23,585 nucleotides of DNA from JAFGPJ01 sp964612465 (GCA_964612465.1 CAZTDF010000048.1:1-23585), one strand, 5' to 3'; positions 6,632-15,003 are shown, counted from the stretch's first letter. Numbers and translations are program-made. Notes: generated from the sequence alone by a model not told the origin.

Positions 6632-8852
6632 AAAATTGTTTTATCCGGTTTCTTTTCTTTTGGTATTTATCCTGAGTACCAATGCCTTTGCCGACCTTCT
6701 TGCCGATCCTGACCTGGTTATATACTATTCATTCGACGAAGTCACCGATATCGTTGCCGACCAGTCCGGCAACGGCCACGACGGCGTTGTAAATGGCGAT
6801 ATTACGGCAGATCCCGGCGGCAAACGGAATGGGGCCGCCAAATTCACAACCGGCAGTTACCTTGATCTGGATGGGCCCAGTATACCTCCGGAGCATATTC
6901 CGACTACGGGTATCACACTTTCCGCCTGGGTAAAATGCGAGAACACAGGCGGAGATCATGCTATATTCAATGCCAGAGCATCCGATTCGACCTGGCTCGT
7001 TCATCCCGAACTCAAGAGCGGAGGCGATTTTCGATGGCTGCTTCGAGGTGCCAGCGGAGCAGGAATCATGGATATACGTGCAGGTGTTGTAACGTGGGAT
7101 GAATGGCAGCACTTCTGTGGCATATACGACCAGGCCTCCGGCAGGGCCGCTCTCTACATCGATGGGGAGCTGGTCACCGAACAAATTGTTACAAATGCTT
7201 TGGAAATCGCCGGCGACTGGGACTCAGGTGCGCGCGTTGGATACAATATAGACAATGCAAGACCTTTCACAGGACTGATGGACATGTTCTTCTTGTTCAA
7301 GCGCGCGCTGTCAGAAGACGAGATTTTTAAGGCTATGCAGGGTGAAGCATACGCCAAAGCCCTTAGTCCCAGTCCGGAAGATGGCGCCTACTATCCGGAT
7401 ACATGGGTGACACTTGGCTGGTCGCCCGGCGATTTTGCCGTCTCACACGATGTCTATTTAGGGAACAATTTCGAGGATGTTGACAACGGCACTGCCGATA
7501 CGTTCCGGGGTAACCAGGCTCTGACTATGACTTTTTATATTGCCGGTTTTCCGGGGTATGCCTACCCCGACGGTCTGGTCCCGGGAACAACGTACTATTG
7601 GCGAATCGACGAGGTCAACGAAGCTGATCCGAACAGTCCCTGGAAAGGGGATGTCTGGAGCTTTATGGTTCCGCCCAAGACAGCCTATAATCCCATTCCC
7701 GCCGATGGAGCCGAGTTCGTCGATCCGAATATGGTCTTTGGCTGGACGTCGGGATTCGGCGCCAAGCTGCATACCGTATATCTTGGTGATGATTTTGACC
7801 AGGTTAGCAATGCCGAAGGAGGAGCCACACAGGGGCTTACAATCTATAGCCCCGAATCTCTCGAATCAGGGAAGGTTTATTACTGGAGGGTCGATGAATT
7901 CGACGCTTTCAACACGTATAAAGGCGATGTCTGGAGCTTTACGACTCCGGGTGCTGTCGGCAGCCCGGTGCCGGCTAACGGAGCTACGGATGTGAAGATG
8001 ACGGCGTCTCTTAGCTGGACTGCGGCCGATAGTGCCGCTTCGCACGAGGTGTACTTCGGCAAAGACAAGGATGCCGTACGCAATGCCGATAAGAATTCAC
8101 AGGAATATAAAGGCTCCAAGGCGCTGGGTGACGAGAGCTATGATCCCGGAAAACTTGCATGGTATGCCACATATTACTGGCGAGTGGATGAAGTCGATAA
8201 TCTCGGGGATTCTTTGAAAGGGCCAGTCTGGAGCTTAACGACGGCTGATTTCATTACGATAGATGATTTTGAAGATTACGACATAGGAGATAACCAGATC
8301 TGGTATGCATGGCTTGATGGGCTGGGCTTCGGTACGCTGGAGAATCCACCTTACTCTGCGGGTAACGGTACCGGTTCGGCCGTAGGCGACGAGACGACAG
8401 CTTCTTATTGTGAAGAAAAAATCATTCATGGCGGCGGTAAATCCATGCCGGTGCTGTACGACAACAATAAGCAGGGCTACGCGATGTATTCTGAAGTTGA
8501 AATGACATTAAGCGAAGCGCGTAACTGGACAGATGAAGATGTTAATGAATTGTCACTGTGGTTCCGTGGCGGTTCGGGCAATTCCACCGATCCGCTGTAT
8601 GTGGCGGTAGCCAACAAAACAGGTACGCCTGTGGTGGTGATACACGACAATCCGGCCGCGGCCCAGATCGGGGCCTGGACGGAGTGGGTCATACCGCTGC
8701 AGACCTTTGCCGAGAAGGGCATTGATCTGGCCGACGTCGACAAGATCATGATTGGACTGGGGACAAGAGGTAACCTGACGACACCGGGCGGAGCAGGGAA
8801 AATGTTTTTTGATGACATTCGGCTGTATTTGTCGATGGAGGTTGCTGAATAG
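6624..8852 (+). CDS. Secreted LamG / FN3-like multidomain protein
   Basis: A 742-residue exported protein. Residues 1-23 are a signal peptide ending in AFA. Residues 30-243 form a LamG/concanavalin-like domain (IYYSFDE, DQSGNGHDG, LSAWVKCE, WQHFCGIYD, ALYIDGELV). Three FN3-like modules follow at about 247-350, 355-443 and 446-541, each with a YYWR(I/V)DE motif (324, 419, 517) and a GDVWSF or GPVWSL end. The last part (546-737, DDFEDYD to FFDDIRLY) resembles a C-terminal beta-sandwich module common in planctomycetal surface proteins. No catalytic motif or cell-wall sorting signal is visible, so a carbohydrate-binding or adhesive role is more likely than an enzyme. AAGGAGG precedes the ATG by 7 nt. 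It is transcribed divergently from GH172 under its own promoter and ends before a terminator hairpin. Confidence 0.85.
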   Translation: MFRKLFYPVSFLLVFILSTNAFADLLADPDLVIYYSFDEVTDIVADQSGNGHDGVVNGDITADPGGKRNGAAKFTTGSYLDLDGPSIPPEHIPTTGITLSAWVKCENTGGDHAIFNARASDSTWLVHPELKSGGDFRWLLRGASGAGIMDIRAGVVTWDEWQHFCGIYDQASGRAALYIDGELVTEQIVTNALEIAGDWDSGARVGYNIDNARPFTGLMDMFFLFKRALSEDEIFKAMQGEAYAKALSPSPEDGAYYPDTWVTLGWSPGDFAVSHDVYLGNNFEDVDNGTADTFRGNQALTMTFYIAGFPGYAYPDGLVPGTTYYWRIDEVNEADPNSPWKGDVWSFMVPPKTAYNPIPADGAEFVDPNMVFGWTSGFGAKLHTVYLGDDFDQVSNAEGGATQGLTIYSPESLESGKVYYWRVDEFDAFNTYKGDVWSFTTPGAVGSPVPANGATDVKMTASLSWTAADSAASHEVYFGKDKDAVRNADKNSQEYKGSKALGDESYDPGKLAWYATYYWRVDEVDNLGDSLKGPVWSLTTADFITIDDFEDYDIGDNQIWYAWLDGLGFGTLENPPYSAGNGTGSAVGDETTASYCEEKIIHGGGKSMPVLYDNNKQGYAMYSEVEMTLSEARNWTDEDVNELSLWFRGGSGNSTDPLYVAVANKTGTPVVVIHDNPAAAQIGAWTEWVIPLQTFAEKGIDLADVDKIMIGLGTRGNLTTPGGAGKMFFDDIRLYLSMEVAE

Positions 8853-8858
8853 GTTCTG

Positions 8859-8900
8859 TTTCGAGGGCGTCCCGCCCTCGAAAAGCGGGCTGGAAGCCCG
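8859..8900. repeat. REP-like twin hairpin
   Basis: Two perfect inverted repeats sit side by side: an 11-bp stem TTTCGAGGGCG/CGCCCTCGAAA around TCC (8859-8883), then a 6-bp stem CGGGCT/AGCCCG around GGA (8886-8900). Paired GC-rich palindromes with 3-nt loops just after a gene are typical of REP/BIME elements, and 'GGGCTGGAAGCCCG' units are, from memory, recurrent in planctomycete genomes. No second copy occurs in this window. Confidence 0.55.
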
Positions 8901-8917
8901 TGACACTTGTATGAATT

Positions 8918-8953
8918 CGGGGCTTATACCATTCGGCATAGGTATAGGCCCCG
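8918..8953 (+). terminator. Terminator hairpin after the LamG gene
   Basis: CGGGGCTTATACC (8918-8930) pairs with GGTATAGGCCCCG (8941-8953), a 13-bp stem with one G-U pair and a 10-nt loop, followed by ATTATTT. It also lies immediately beyond the stop of the minus-strand small ORF (8955), so it may serve both sides. The T-rich tail is weak. Confidence 0.6.
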
Positions 8954-8954
8954 A

Positions 8955-9208
8955 TTATTTAGCTGCCGGCTTGGTATAGAAGTAACCGCTGGATGATATT
9001 GTAAGGGGAAATAGGGGCTGATGTAGATGGGCAACGATTGGTTTTAACGGCGCCATTCCGCCTTGCGGACCATTAAGGGCGGCATTTGCTGAGGACTGAT
9101 TGTTCTGCTGCCCGGATGCACACAGCTTCTGCAGCTTGGATACCAGCGAATGGCGAACAGCTTTGGCTTCAAAGGTAATATTTGTTTTTTGAATCTGGCA
9201 AACATCAT
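8955..9208 (-). pseudogene. Small frameshifted ORF, function unknown
   Basis: On the minus strand an ATG-ATG start (9203-9208) encodes MMFARFKK, then the frame continues poorly. Shifting by one base at a run of six A's gives a coding-looking continuation, TNITFEAKAVRHSLVSKLQK onward to a YFYTKPAAK end and a TAA at 8955-8957. The total would be about 85 residues. I recognise no family. Either this is a decayed gene, a sequencing error in the homopolymer, or programmed slippage; chance openness is also possible. It lies downstream of the membrane protein at 9356-9931 in the same direction. Apart from this ORF, the REP-like hairpins and the terminator, I see nothing in the 503-nt gap 8853-9355. 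Confidence 0.3.
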
Positions 9209-9355
9209 ATTTGATTTCCCATTAACTTCAGCTACAGTGGCTGCACCCTTCCCCTATCGGCAAATTGCAGTACCAACTTTGCTATATTACATTCAAATTG
9301 TCTGGTTGTTTTATGAATGCTGCATTCGCCGGGTTGCTTTGGTATTGCCTCTTGT

Positions 9356-9931
9356 TTATCTGATACTGTTCCATTTGGTCGGCAGCCGGTCAAGTTCAAG
9401 TATTTCGATGCGGTTGATAAGCCATTTTTTATCAGGTTTTTTCCGGAGGGACAGCCTGGCCTTGACCAGGAGAAACGATTTGTAGTTTTGGGAGATGTAA
9501 CTATTTTTATCAAAAATTATCACAGCAAATAGGATTGCAGTTGCATTCGAGTCCGATATGTCTATCAGCAGGCCGGTCTTTTTGCCTTTATCGACTAAAG
9601 GTTTTGACAGCTCCCTCCTGCAGTGGTCCAGTAAGTGTTTTTTTGTACTGTGATATGAGTCGCTGTAATTATTGGCAATAGTAGCCTCAATTGCGCTGCA
9701 ATCCTCCTGTTGGACTGCTTTGATTGCGGTTTTAATTATGGCATTGATTTTCTCTGTATCGGTTTGGACAAGCATATCCGCGCCGAAAGCAGCCGCAATT
9801 AAAAAAATCGGTATAAGCAACTGCCACCAACGGCGTTTTTCAGGACAAAAGCTGCGGAAGGTCAACATGCCGAATAAAACAAGTACTGCCGTCCCTACCA
9901 ACGTCCACGGCTGTTCAAAAATATCGAACAT
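9356..9931 (-). CDS. Small membrane protein with NTF2-like tail, uncharacterised
   Basis: A 191-residue protein with two likely membrane segments (about 9-25, LVGTAVLVLFGMLTF, and 36-53, WQLLIPIFLIAAAFGADML) linked by a short basic loop (CPEKRRWW). Residues about 58-185 form a soluble alpha+beta region starting EKINAIIKTAIKAVQQED, which resembles NTF2/SnoaL-like or ketosteroid-isomerase-like folds in pattern only. I do not recognise a named family, and no catalytic residues can be assigned. The purine-rich GAAGAGAGAAA before the ATG is a modest ribosome-binding site. It follows the pseudopilin gene by 167 nt in the same direction. Coding is supported by its length and consistent composition. 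Confidence 0.65.
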   Translation of the reverse strand: MFDIFEQPWTLVGTAVLVLFGMLTFRSFCPEKRRWWQLLIPIFLIAAAFGADMLVQTDTEKINAIIKTAIKAVQQEDCSAIEATIANNYSDSYHSTKKHLLDHCRRELSKPLVDKGKKTGLLIDISDSNATAILFAVIIFDKNSYISQNYKSFLLVKARLSLRKKPDKKWLINRIEILELDRLPTKWNSIR

Positions 9932-10098
9932 TTCTTGGTTTCTCTCTTCGAGTCGACACGTTATTCTTTATTACACACTACATCCGCAGGCTTGCTTCTT
10001 TTTTTATGCCAGATAGCCAGTGGGGTTGATTCAACTGATGCAATAACTCACGATGTCAGGTTGTGATCCCCCTGATCGATTTCCTAAACGAAGACATC

Positions 10099-10863
10099 CT
10101 AATTATGGGATTTACATGGATATCCTCTGCCCATATATTGGATGTCATTCCTTTCATTGGCTGGTGGGGACATACTAAACGAGAATCCCGCCGGTGACCC
10201 AAACATAGCCTCGTGGGACCAGTCTATGAAGCTCTTGTCGTACCACCTGTGCATTTCAGAGTGACCATCGGCAAAACCGAAAGTACTCTTTTCGTTGTGC
10301 CACATAGCCAGTGGGTCCACCCAACTTAGAGGTCCAAAATTCATGACCCAGGAGCCGGTATTGAATCCTCTGGGATCTATGTCCTCGAGGAATACGTATT
10401 TGGTGGCCGGCTTCCTTATATCAGAGTATGTCTCGGCCTGTTCATATGTATTGTTCCATCCTTCGCCGTTTGCGCCGCCGGCGATAGAAAAGCTCCGAAA
10501 TGCAAATTGTCTCGGATCCTTCTGCCTTAAGTCGGCAGGGCAGCGGTATACGTCCAACGTTTCACCCGTATATTCGAAAAGTAGGCCTTGTCTTATAACA
10601 TCCTTCTTCTCCTCAATCGTGGCGTTGTCGTCTGGGCGGAGTACCCACATGTCAGGACCGACGTGGCCTCCGACTAATTTATCATCATTGTCATCTTTGT
10701 ACAAGAACCATGCCAACGATAGGGTCTTTACGTTACTGATACAGTGCAAGCGGCGGGCATGATCTTTGGCTGCCCTCAAGGAAGGCATCAGAATTGCCAT
10801 CAGGACAGCGATAATTGCGATGACGACCAGCAGCTCGATCAATGTAAAAGCTTTTGTTTTCAT
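10099..10863 (-). CDS. Type II secretion-like pseudopilin with H-x9-DG motif
   Basis: A 254-residue prepilin-like protein. The N-terminus MKTKA-FTLIELLVVIAIIAVLMA is a class III signal: prepilin peptidase would cut before F6 and methylate it, with the conserved Glu at +5. The hydrophobic helix would anchor it in the inner membrane. The C-terminus has H-N-E-K-S-T-F-G-F-A-D-G, the H-x9-DG motif typical of a very large planctomycete/lentisphaeral pseudopilin family. Many such proteins exist per genome, usually scattered and without secretion genes beside them, as here; their cargo or role is unclear. AAGGAAG precedes the ATG. A consensus promoter about 155 nt upstream (11018-11046) drives it. 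Confidence 0.92.
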   Translation of the reverse strand: MKTKAFTLIELLVVIAIIAVLMAILMPSLRAAKDHARRLHCISNVKTLSLAWFLYKDDNDDKLVGGHVGPDMWVLRPDDNATIEEKKDVIRQGLLFEYTGETLDVYRCPADLRQKDPRQFAFRSFSIAGGANGEGWNNTYEQAETYSDIRKPATKYVFLEDIDPRGFNTGSWVMNFGPLSWVDPLAMWHNEKSTFGFADGHSEMHRWYDKSFIDWSHEAMFGSPAGFSFSMSPPANERNDIQYMGRGYPCKSHN

Positions 10864-11017
10864 TACTTCCTTCCCTATGAAAAGTGCATTTACTATTAGT
10901 GGAGAATCAATATTAGCAATATTTTTATATATCTGTCACCCAAGAATCAAGATGCGCAAAAACATCTTTGTGTTCCACTTATTCCCTTTTTTTGGTTTTT
11001 TTAGCTCAATTTCCTAT

Positions 11018-11046
11018 ATTATACTGGATTTGAAGCGACAAGTCAA
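11018..11046 (-). promoter_or_regulatory. Consensus promoter of the pseudopilin gene
   Basis: On the minus strand TTGACT (11041-11046), 17-nt spacer, perfect TATAAT (11018-11023). A start near 11011 would give a leader of about 148 nt before the ATG at 10863; I see no convincing stable structure in that leader. Confidence 0.75.
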
Positions 11047-11097
11047 GTTGGGCGGGTAATTAATTATCGGATTTTTTGTTCGGAGATGAATGTTGTG

Positions 11098-12282
11098 CTA
11101 TATTCCGAGAACTCGTTTGACCTTGTCGATTTTCTCAATGGCGAAGTCCAGGTCGTCTGTGCTGTGTGCGGCGGATATTTGCGTTCGAATCCGTGCGGCT
11201 CCCGTGGGAACTACCGGATAGGAGAATCCGATTACATAAACACCTTTCTCCAGGAGTTTCTCTGCCATTTTCTGTGCTAAGACAGCATCGCCGAGCATGA
11301 TCGGGACAATGGGATGCTCGCCGGGGATAACGTCTAAACCGAGTCCGGCGATTTGCCGCCTGAAATAGCGGGTGTTCTCAGCGAGCTTATCGCGCAGCTC
11401 CGTCGATGCCATTAGCATTTCCAGGACTTTGAGCGAGGTCGCGGCGATGGCCGGCGCTAGTGTATTGCTGAATAGATAAGGGCGCGATCTCTGGCGGAGC
11501 AGCTCGATGATTTCTTTTCTTCCGCTGGTGAAACCGCCGCTGGCCCCGCCGAGGGCTTTGCCGAGTGTGCCGGTGATGATATCGATGCGTCCCATCACGC
11601 CGCAATGCTCGGGAGCCCCGCGGCCGCGTTTGCCCAGTACGCCGGTAGCGTGCGAGTCGTCCACCATGGTCAGAGCATCGTATTTTTCGGCAAGCTCGCA
11701 TATCCGATCCAACTTTGCTATCGTTCCATCCATCGAGAATACACCGTCGGTCGCAATCATGCGAAATCGTGCCGATTGGGCTTCCTGCAATTTTCCTTCC
11801 AGATCCTGCATGTCGGAGTTATTGAATCGCAGACGCTGGGCCTTGCAGAGGCGTATGCCGTCGATAATACTGGCGTGGTTGAGCTGGTCGCTGATAATGG
11901 CATCTTCGGCTGAAAGTAAGGTCTCGAACAACCCCGTGTTGGCATCGAAGCAGCAGGAATACAGAATCGTATCTTCGGTGCCGAGAAATTCCGAGATTTT
12001 CTTTTCTAATTCTTTGTGCACCTCTTGTGTGCCGCAGATAAATCGAACAGACGACAGGCCGTATCCCCATTTGGCATAGCTGTCCCGGGCGGCTCGAACG
12101 ACATCGGGATGGTCGGCCAGGCCCAGATAATTGTTGGCGCACAAGTTGAGAACTTTCCGGCCTGTCTGTATCGAAATCATGGCATCCTGTGGGCTCGTAA
12201 TTATGCGCTCAGCCTTATATAGTCCATCGTTACTGATTTGCTTGAGTTCTTCAGCTATATGAGATTTCATTCGGCCAAACAT
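11098..12282 (-). CDS. kbl: Glycine C-acetyltransferase (2-amino-3-ketobutyrate CoA ligase)
   Basis: A 394-residue cytoplasmic PLP enzyme of the alpha-oxoamine synthase family. It splits 2-amino-3-ketobutyrate with CoA into glycine and acetyl-CoA, the second step of threonine degradation. Length matches bacterial Kbl (about 398). Visible motifs: NLCANNYLGLADHP (46-59), the VDDSHATGVLG block with D208 and H211, and the PLP lysine K242 in GTLGKALGGASGGF. The near-complete match to Kbl, and the tdh gene 36 nt upstream, separate it from the related KAS, BioF and ALA synthases. AAGGG lies about 8 nt before the ATG at 12282; a second ATG four codons in is less well placed. It is the last gene of the surE-tdh-kbl run. 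Confidence 0.95.
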   Translation of the reverse strand: MFGRMKSHIAEELKQISNDGLYKAERIITSPQDAMISIQTGRKVLNLCANNYLGLADHPDVVRAARDSYAKWGYGLSSVRFICGTQEVHKELEKKISEFLGTEDTILYSCCFDANTGLFETLLSAEDAIISDQLNHASIIDGIRLCKAQRLRFNNSDMQDLEGKLQEAQSARFRMIATDGVFSMDGTIAKLDRICELAEKYDALTMVDDSHATGVLGKRGRGAPEHCGVMGRIDIITGTLGKALGGASGGFTSGRKEIIELLRQRSRPYLFSNTLAPAIAATSLKVLEMLMASTELRDKLAENTRYFRRQIAGLGLDVIPGEHPIVPIMLGDAVLAQKMAEKLLEKGVYVIGFSYPVVPTGAARIRTQISAAHSTDDLDFAIEKIDKVKRVLGI

Positions 12283-12318
12283 ATCTTATCCCTTGCTATT
12301 GTGATTTAAGCCGCTTTT

Positions 12319-13347
12319 TTATTCCTGCGTCCAATCAAGAATCACCTTTCCCGATTCGCCCGATCGCATAACTTCAAAGGCCTTTGGGTATTCTGTGTAG
12401 TCGAAGCGGTGGGTAATCAGAGGTCTCAGATCCATTCCGCCCTGAATCATCATCGTGGCCTTGTACCAGGTTTCGAACATTTCCCTGCCGTAGATACCTT
12501 TGATTGTCAGGCCGTTGAAGACGACATAATCCCAGTCGATGGAGGTCTCCGGCATGATTCCCAAAAGCGCGATTTTGCCGCCGTGGCACATGTTTGTGAG
12601 CATATCCTTGAACGCCTGCGGATTTCCAGACATTTCCAGGCCGACATCGAATCCTTCTTTCATTTTGAGCTTCTTAGCGGCCTCTTCGATGCTCTGGCTT
12701 CGGACATCCAGCGTCAATGTAGGCCCCATTTTCTTGGCCAACTCAAGACGGTATGGATTCACATCCGTAATCACGACATAACGAGCACCGGCATGTTTAG
12801 CTACAGCTACGGCCATGCATCCGATGGGGCCGGCCCCGGTTATCAGCACATCCTCGCCAACCAGGTCATACGAAAGCGTTGTGTGAACCGCGTTTCCAAA
12901 CGGGTCGAAGCAGGCCAGCACGTCTTTCGGGATACTGGTGTCACAATGCCAGATGTTGGTGACCGGAATGGATAAGTATTCGGCGAAGGCACCGTTTCGA
13001 TTGACGCCGATACATTTCGGGTCGGTGCAGAGATGCCTTCGTCCGGCCAGGCAATTCCGGCAGCGCCCGCAGACGATATGTCCTTCGCCGCTTACAAGCT
13101 CGCCAATCTCGACATCGTGCACATTGCCGCCGATCTTCTCAACGGTGCCGACGAATTCATGGCCTATGACCAGCGGTGTCTTGATGGTCTTTTGGGACCA
13201 GCGGTCCCAGTTGAAAATATGAATGTCGGTGCCGCAGATCGCCGCTTTTTGAATCTTGATCAGAACGTCGTTGCTGCCGACTTCAGGGACAGGAACATCT
13301 TCCATCCATAACCCGGGTTCGGGCTTCTTTTTCGTCAATGCCTTCAT
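12319..13347 (-). CDS. tdh: L-threonine 3-dehydrogenase
   Basis: A 342-residue zinc-dependent medium-chain dehydrogenase that oxidises L-threonine to 2-amino-3-ketobutyrate with NAD+. Catalytic zinc ligands C38 and H63-E64 (CGTDIHIFNWD, GHEFVG) and structural zinc cysteines C93, C96, C99 and C107 (CGRCRNCLAGRRHLC) are all present at the positions known for E. coli Tdh. A Rossmann GAGPIGCMA motif near residue 170 is followed by VITDVNPYRLELAKKMG. The start has GAGGA about 9 nt upstream. The product passes directly to Kbl, encoded 36 nt downstream; Tdh and Kbl are known to channel this unstable intermediate. The gene is intact with no unusual features. Confidence 0.96.
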   Translation of the reverse strand: MKALTKKKPEPGLWMEDVPVPEVGSNDVLIKIQKAAICGTDIHIFNWDRWSQKTIKTPLVIGHEFVGTVEKIGGNVHDVEIGELVSGEGHIVCGRCRNCLAGRRHLCTDPKCIGVNRNGAFAEYLSIPVTNIWHCDTSIPKDVLACFDPFGNAVHTTLSYDLVGEDVLITGAGPIGCMAVAVAKHAGARYVVITDVNPYRLELAKKMGPTLTLDVRSQSIEEAAKKLKMKEGFDVGLEMSGNPQAFKDMLTNMCHGGKIALLGIMPETSIDWDYVVFNGLTIKGIYGREMFETWYKATMMIQGGMDLRPLITHRFDYTEYPKAFEVMRSGESGKVILDWTQE

Positions 13348-13416
13348 CGATTCGTTTCCTCAATTTGCGCAAAATGAAAGACTACGACACCGTCGTTTCT
13401 TATAACGTCTGCGTTC

Positions 13417-13445
13417 GTGAACTGCATACGGATAAAACAGTTCAC
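13417..13445 (-). repeat. Inverted repeat at the surE stop codon
   Basis: GTGAACTG (13417-13424) and CAGTTCAC (13438-13445) form a perfect 8-bp stem with a 13-nt loop that overlaps the surE stop (13442-13444). There is no T-tract, so it is not an obvious intrinsic terminator; mRNA stabilisation or a weak attenuator between surE and tdh is possible. Confidence 0.4.
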
Positions 13446-14185
13446 CACTTTATTTTCTGAAGCTCGCTTGTTTTCCGGCGGTCAGTCATATCGGGAATCA
13501 GAGCCGTTACTGTTATGAAACCTTCCGCCAACGATGTCGTATCGGTAGGGGTCTCGTCGAGCAGATGGGGGCCGCCAGCCAGTTGAAAGACGGTCTGTCC
13601 CTGCTCGTTTGTCTGCCGGATATAATACTCGTCGAATCCTTTGCTGGAGTGCGGCACGACTCTCACGCCTTTCGGCCGGCCTTTCGACAGTTCAGGGATA
13701 TTGATATTGAGCACGTTGCCCTTTTTGACCGGCATGAGCTTATTGAGGACTTCGACACAATACCTGGCAGCCTGCTCGTAATCCATATTCTCTTCCCTTG
13801 AGAGGCTCATCGCGACGGCCGGGACTTTCAGAAACGCACCTTCCATCGCAGCGGCGACCGTGCCGGAGTAATAAACGTTGATTCCCGCGTTGGCTCCGTT
13901 GTTTATGCCGGCAACAAGCAGGTCTATCGGCTCGGCGTGGAGCTGCATTACCGCCAGCTTAACGCAATCGGCGGGGGAACCCTGGACGCTGAAACCTGTG
14001 AACAGGCCGTTGATGTCAACCTTGTTGCAAACCAGCGGCTCGGCGAAGGTAATGCTGTGGCTGGCGCCGGACTGGCTGTCGGAAGGCGCAACTACCGTAA
14101 CATTCCCGATCCCGACCAGCTCTTTATAAATAGCGGCAAGGCCCGGCGCGAAAATTCCATCGTCATTTGTCAATAATATGTTCAT
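13442..14185 (-). CDS. surE: 5'/3'-nucleotidase SurE
   Basis: A 247-residue SurE-family phosphatase that removes phosphate from nucleoside 5'- and 3'-monophosphates using a divalent metal. The metal and active-site set is complete: D8 and D9 in MNILLTNDDGIFAPG, S39 in SDSQSGASHS, and N95/N96 in AGINNGANAG. Length matches bacterial SurE (about 250). The protein starts directly with the family motif, so the ATG at 14185 is secure. It is cytoplasmic. It precedes tdh by 94 nt and may share its transcript, but no functional link to threonine breakdown is known. It is divergent from nnrE, with 128 nt between the starts. Confidence 0.95.
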   Translation of the reverse strand: MNILLTNDDGIFAPGLAAIYKELVGIGNVTVVAPSDSQSGASHSITFAEPLVCNKVDINGLFTGFSVQGSPADCVKLAVMQLHAEPIDLLVAGINNGANAGINVYYSGTVAAAMEGAFLKVPAVAMSLSREENMDYEQAARYCVEVLNKLMPVKKGNVLNINIPELSKGRPKGVRVVPHSSKGFDEYYIRQTNEQGQTVFQLAGGPHLLDETPTDTTSLAEGFITVTALIPDMTDRRKTSELQKIKW

Positions 14186-14212
14186 ATAGATTACTTTACA
14201 CTTTTTTTAAAA

Positions 14213-14246
14213 CCGGCGGCAGCTCCGCCTTAATACCAACCGCCGG
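14213..14246. repeat. Inverted repeat between surE and nnrE
   Basis: CCGGCGG (14213-14219) and CCGCCGG (14240-14246) are perfect 7-bp inverted arms separated by 20 nt in the divergent promoter region. It could be an operator or a 5'-leader hairpin of surE. Function unknown. Confidence 0.35.
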
Positions 14247-14277
14247 GCATTGTAAACGGCTTCCGGGATTTTGTCAA

Positions 14278-14305
14278 TTGACAGTCCCATTTTGTGGTGT
14301 ATAAT
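14278..14305 (+). promoter_or_regulatory. Perfect consensus promoter of nnrE
   Basis: Exact TTGACA (14278-14283), 16-nt spacer, exact TATAAT (14300-14305). Transcription should start near 14311-14313, directly at the first ATG (14314), so the mRNA would be leaderless or nearly so. Confidence 0.85.
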
Positions 14306-14313
14306 GCTCAGCT

Positions 14314-15003
14314 ATGGAAAGATATTCGCCGGACAAAAAATGTGTCGTAATGACCAGGGACGAAGTTCGTGCATTCGATGCGTGGGCGATCAATACACTC
14401 GGCATACCGGGTGTGGTCCTGATGGAAAATGCCGGGCGTAGTTGTGCCGAGCTAATCGAAGACAAGCTCAAGGATATTGCCGAGCCGAAGGTCTGTATAT
14501 TCTGCGGGACCGGAAACAACGGCGGGGACGGGTATGTGATTGCCCGGCACCTGATCAATCGCGGCGTTCAAGTGGCTGTGGTCGTGTGCGGAGATCGAAA
14601 TAAAATTAAAGGCGATGCAAAGATAAACCTAGACATTTTGGAGCGGATGGGCCGATCCGTCGAACTGCTGAATCCGGCTGGCCGGGATATCGCCGGCGAG
14701 GTAGAGCGTTTTAGCACCGGCGCCGGCGTAATTGTTGACAGCATTTTCGGCACGGGATTAAAAGGACAATTGAGCGATGAGTACAGACGATTAATAGAAA
14801 GCATCAACACCTGCAACAGCCCCGTTCTGGCTGTGGATATTCCGTCCGGGCTGGATTGCGATTCCGGTAAGCCGCTCGGCGAAGTGATTCGGGCCGCATG
14901 GACGGTGACTTTTGCCGCAGTCAAGAAGAGCTTTGTCTCTGCAAACGCACCTCAATACACAGGCGAGATTTTTGTTGCCTCGATTGGGATAGCCACCCGC
15001 TAA
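14314..15003 (+). CDS. nnrE: NAD(P)H-hydrate epimerase
   Basis: A 229-residue YjeF N-domain protein that interconverts R and S forms of damaged, hydrated NAD(P)H so that a dehydratase can repair them. Family motifs: MTRDEVRAFDAWAI, GIPGVVLMENAGRS (30-43), CGTGNNGGDGYVIARHL (64-80), the VDSIFGTGL block, and DIPSGLDCDSG. It lacks the C-terminal NnrD dehydratase domain fused in many bacteria, so NnrD must be encoded elsewhere. The family usually begins near M13 (14350), so the first 12 residues may be an extension. No Shine-Dalgarno site precedes either ATG, and the promoter position favours a leaderless start at 14314. Its stop overlaps that of the converging coiled-coil gene by 4 bp. Confidence 0.92.
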   Translation: MERYSPDKKCVVMTRDEVRAFDAWAINTLGIPGVVLMENAGRSCAELIEDKLKDIAEPKVCIFCGTGNNGGDGYVIARHLINRGVQVAVVVCGDRNKIKGDAKINLDILERMGRSVELLNPAGRDIAGEVERFSTGAGVIVDSIFGTGLKGQLSDEYRRLIESINTCNSPVLAVDIPSGLDCDSGKPLGEVIRAAWTVTFAAVKKSFVSANAPQYTGEIFVASIGIATR

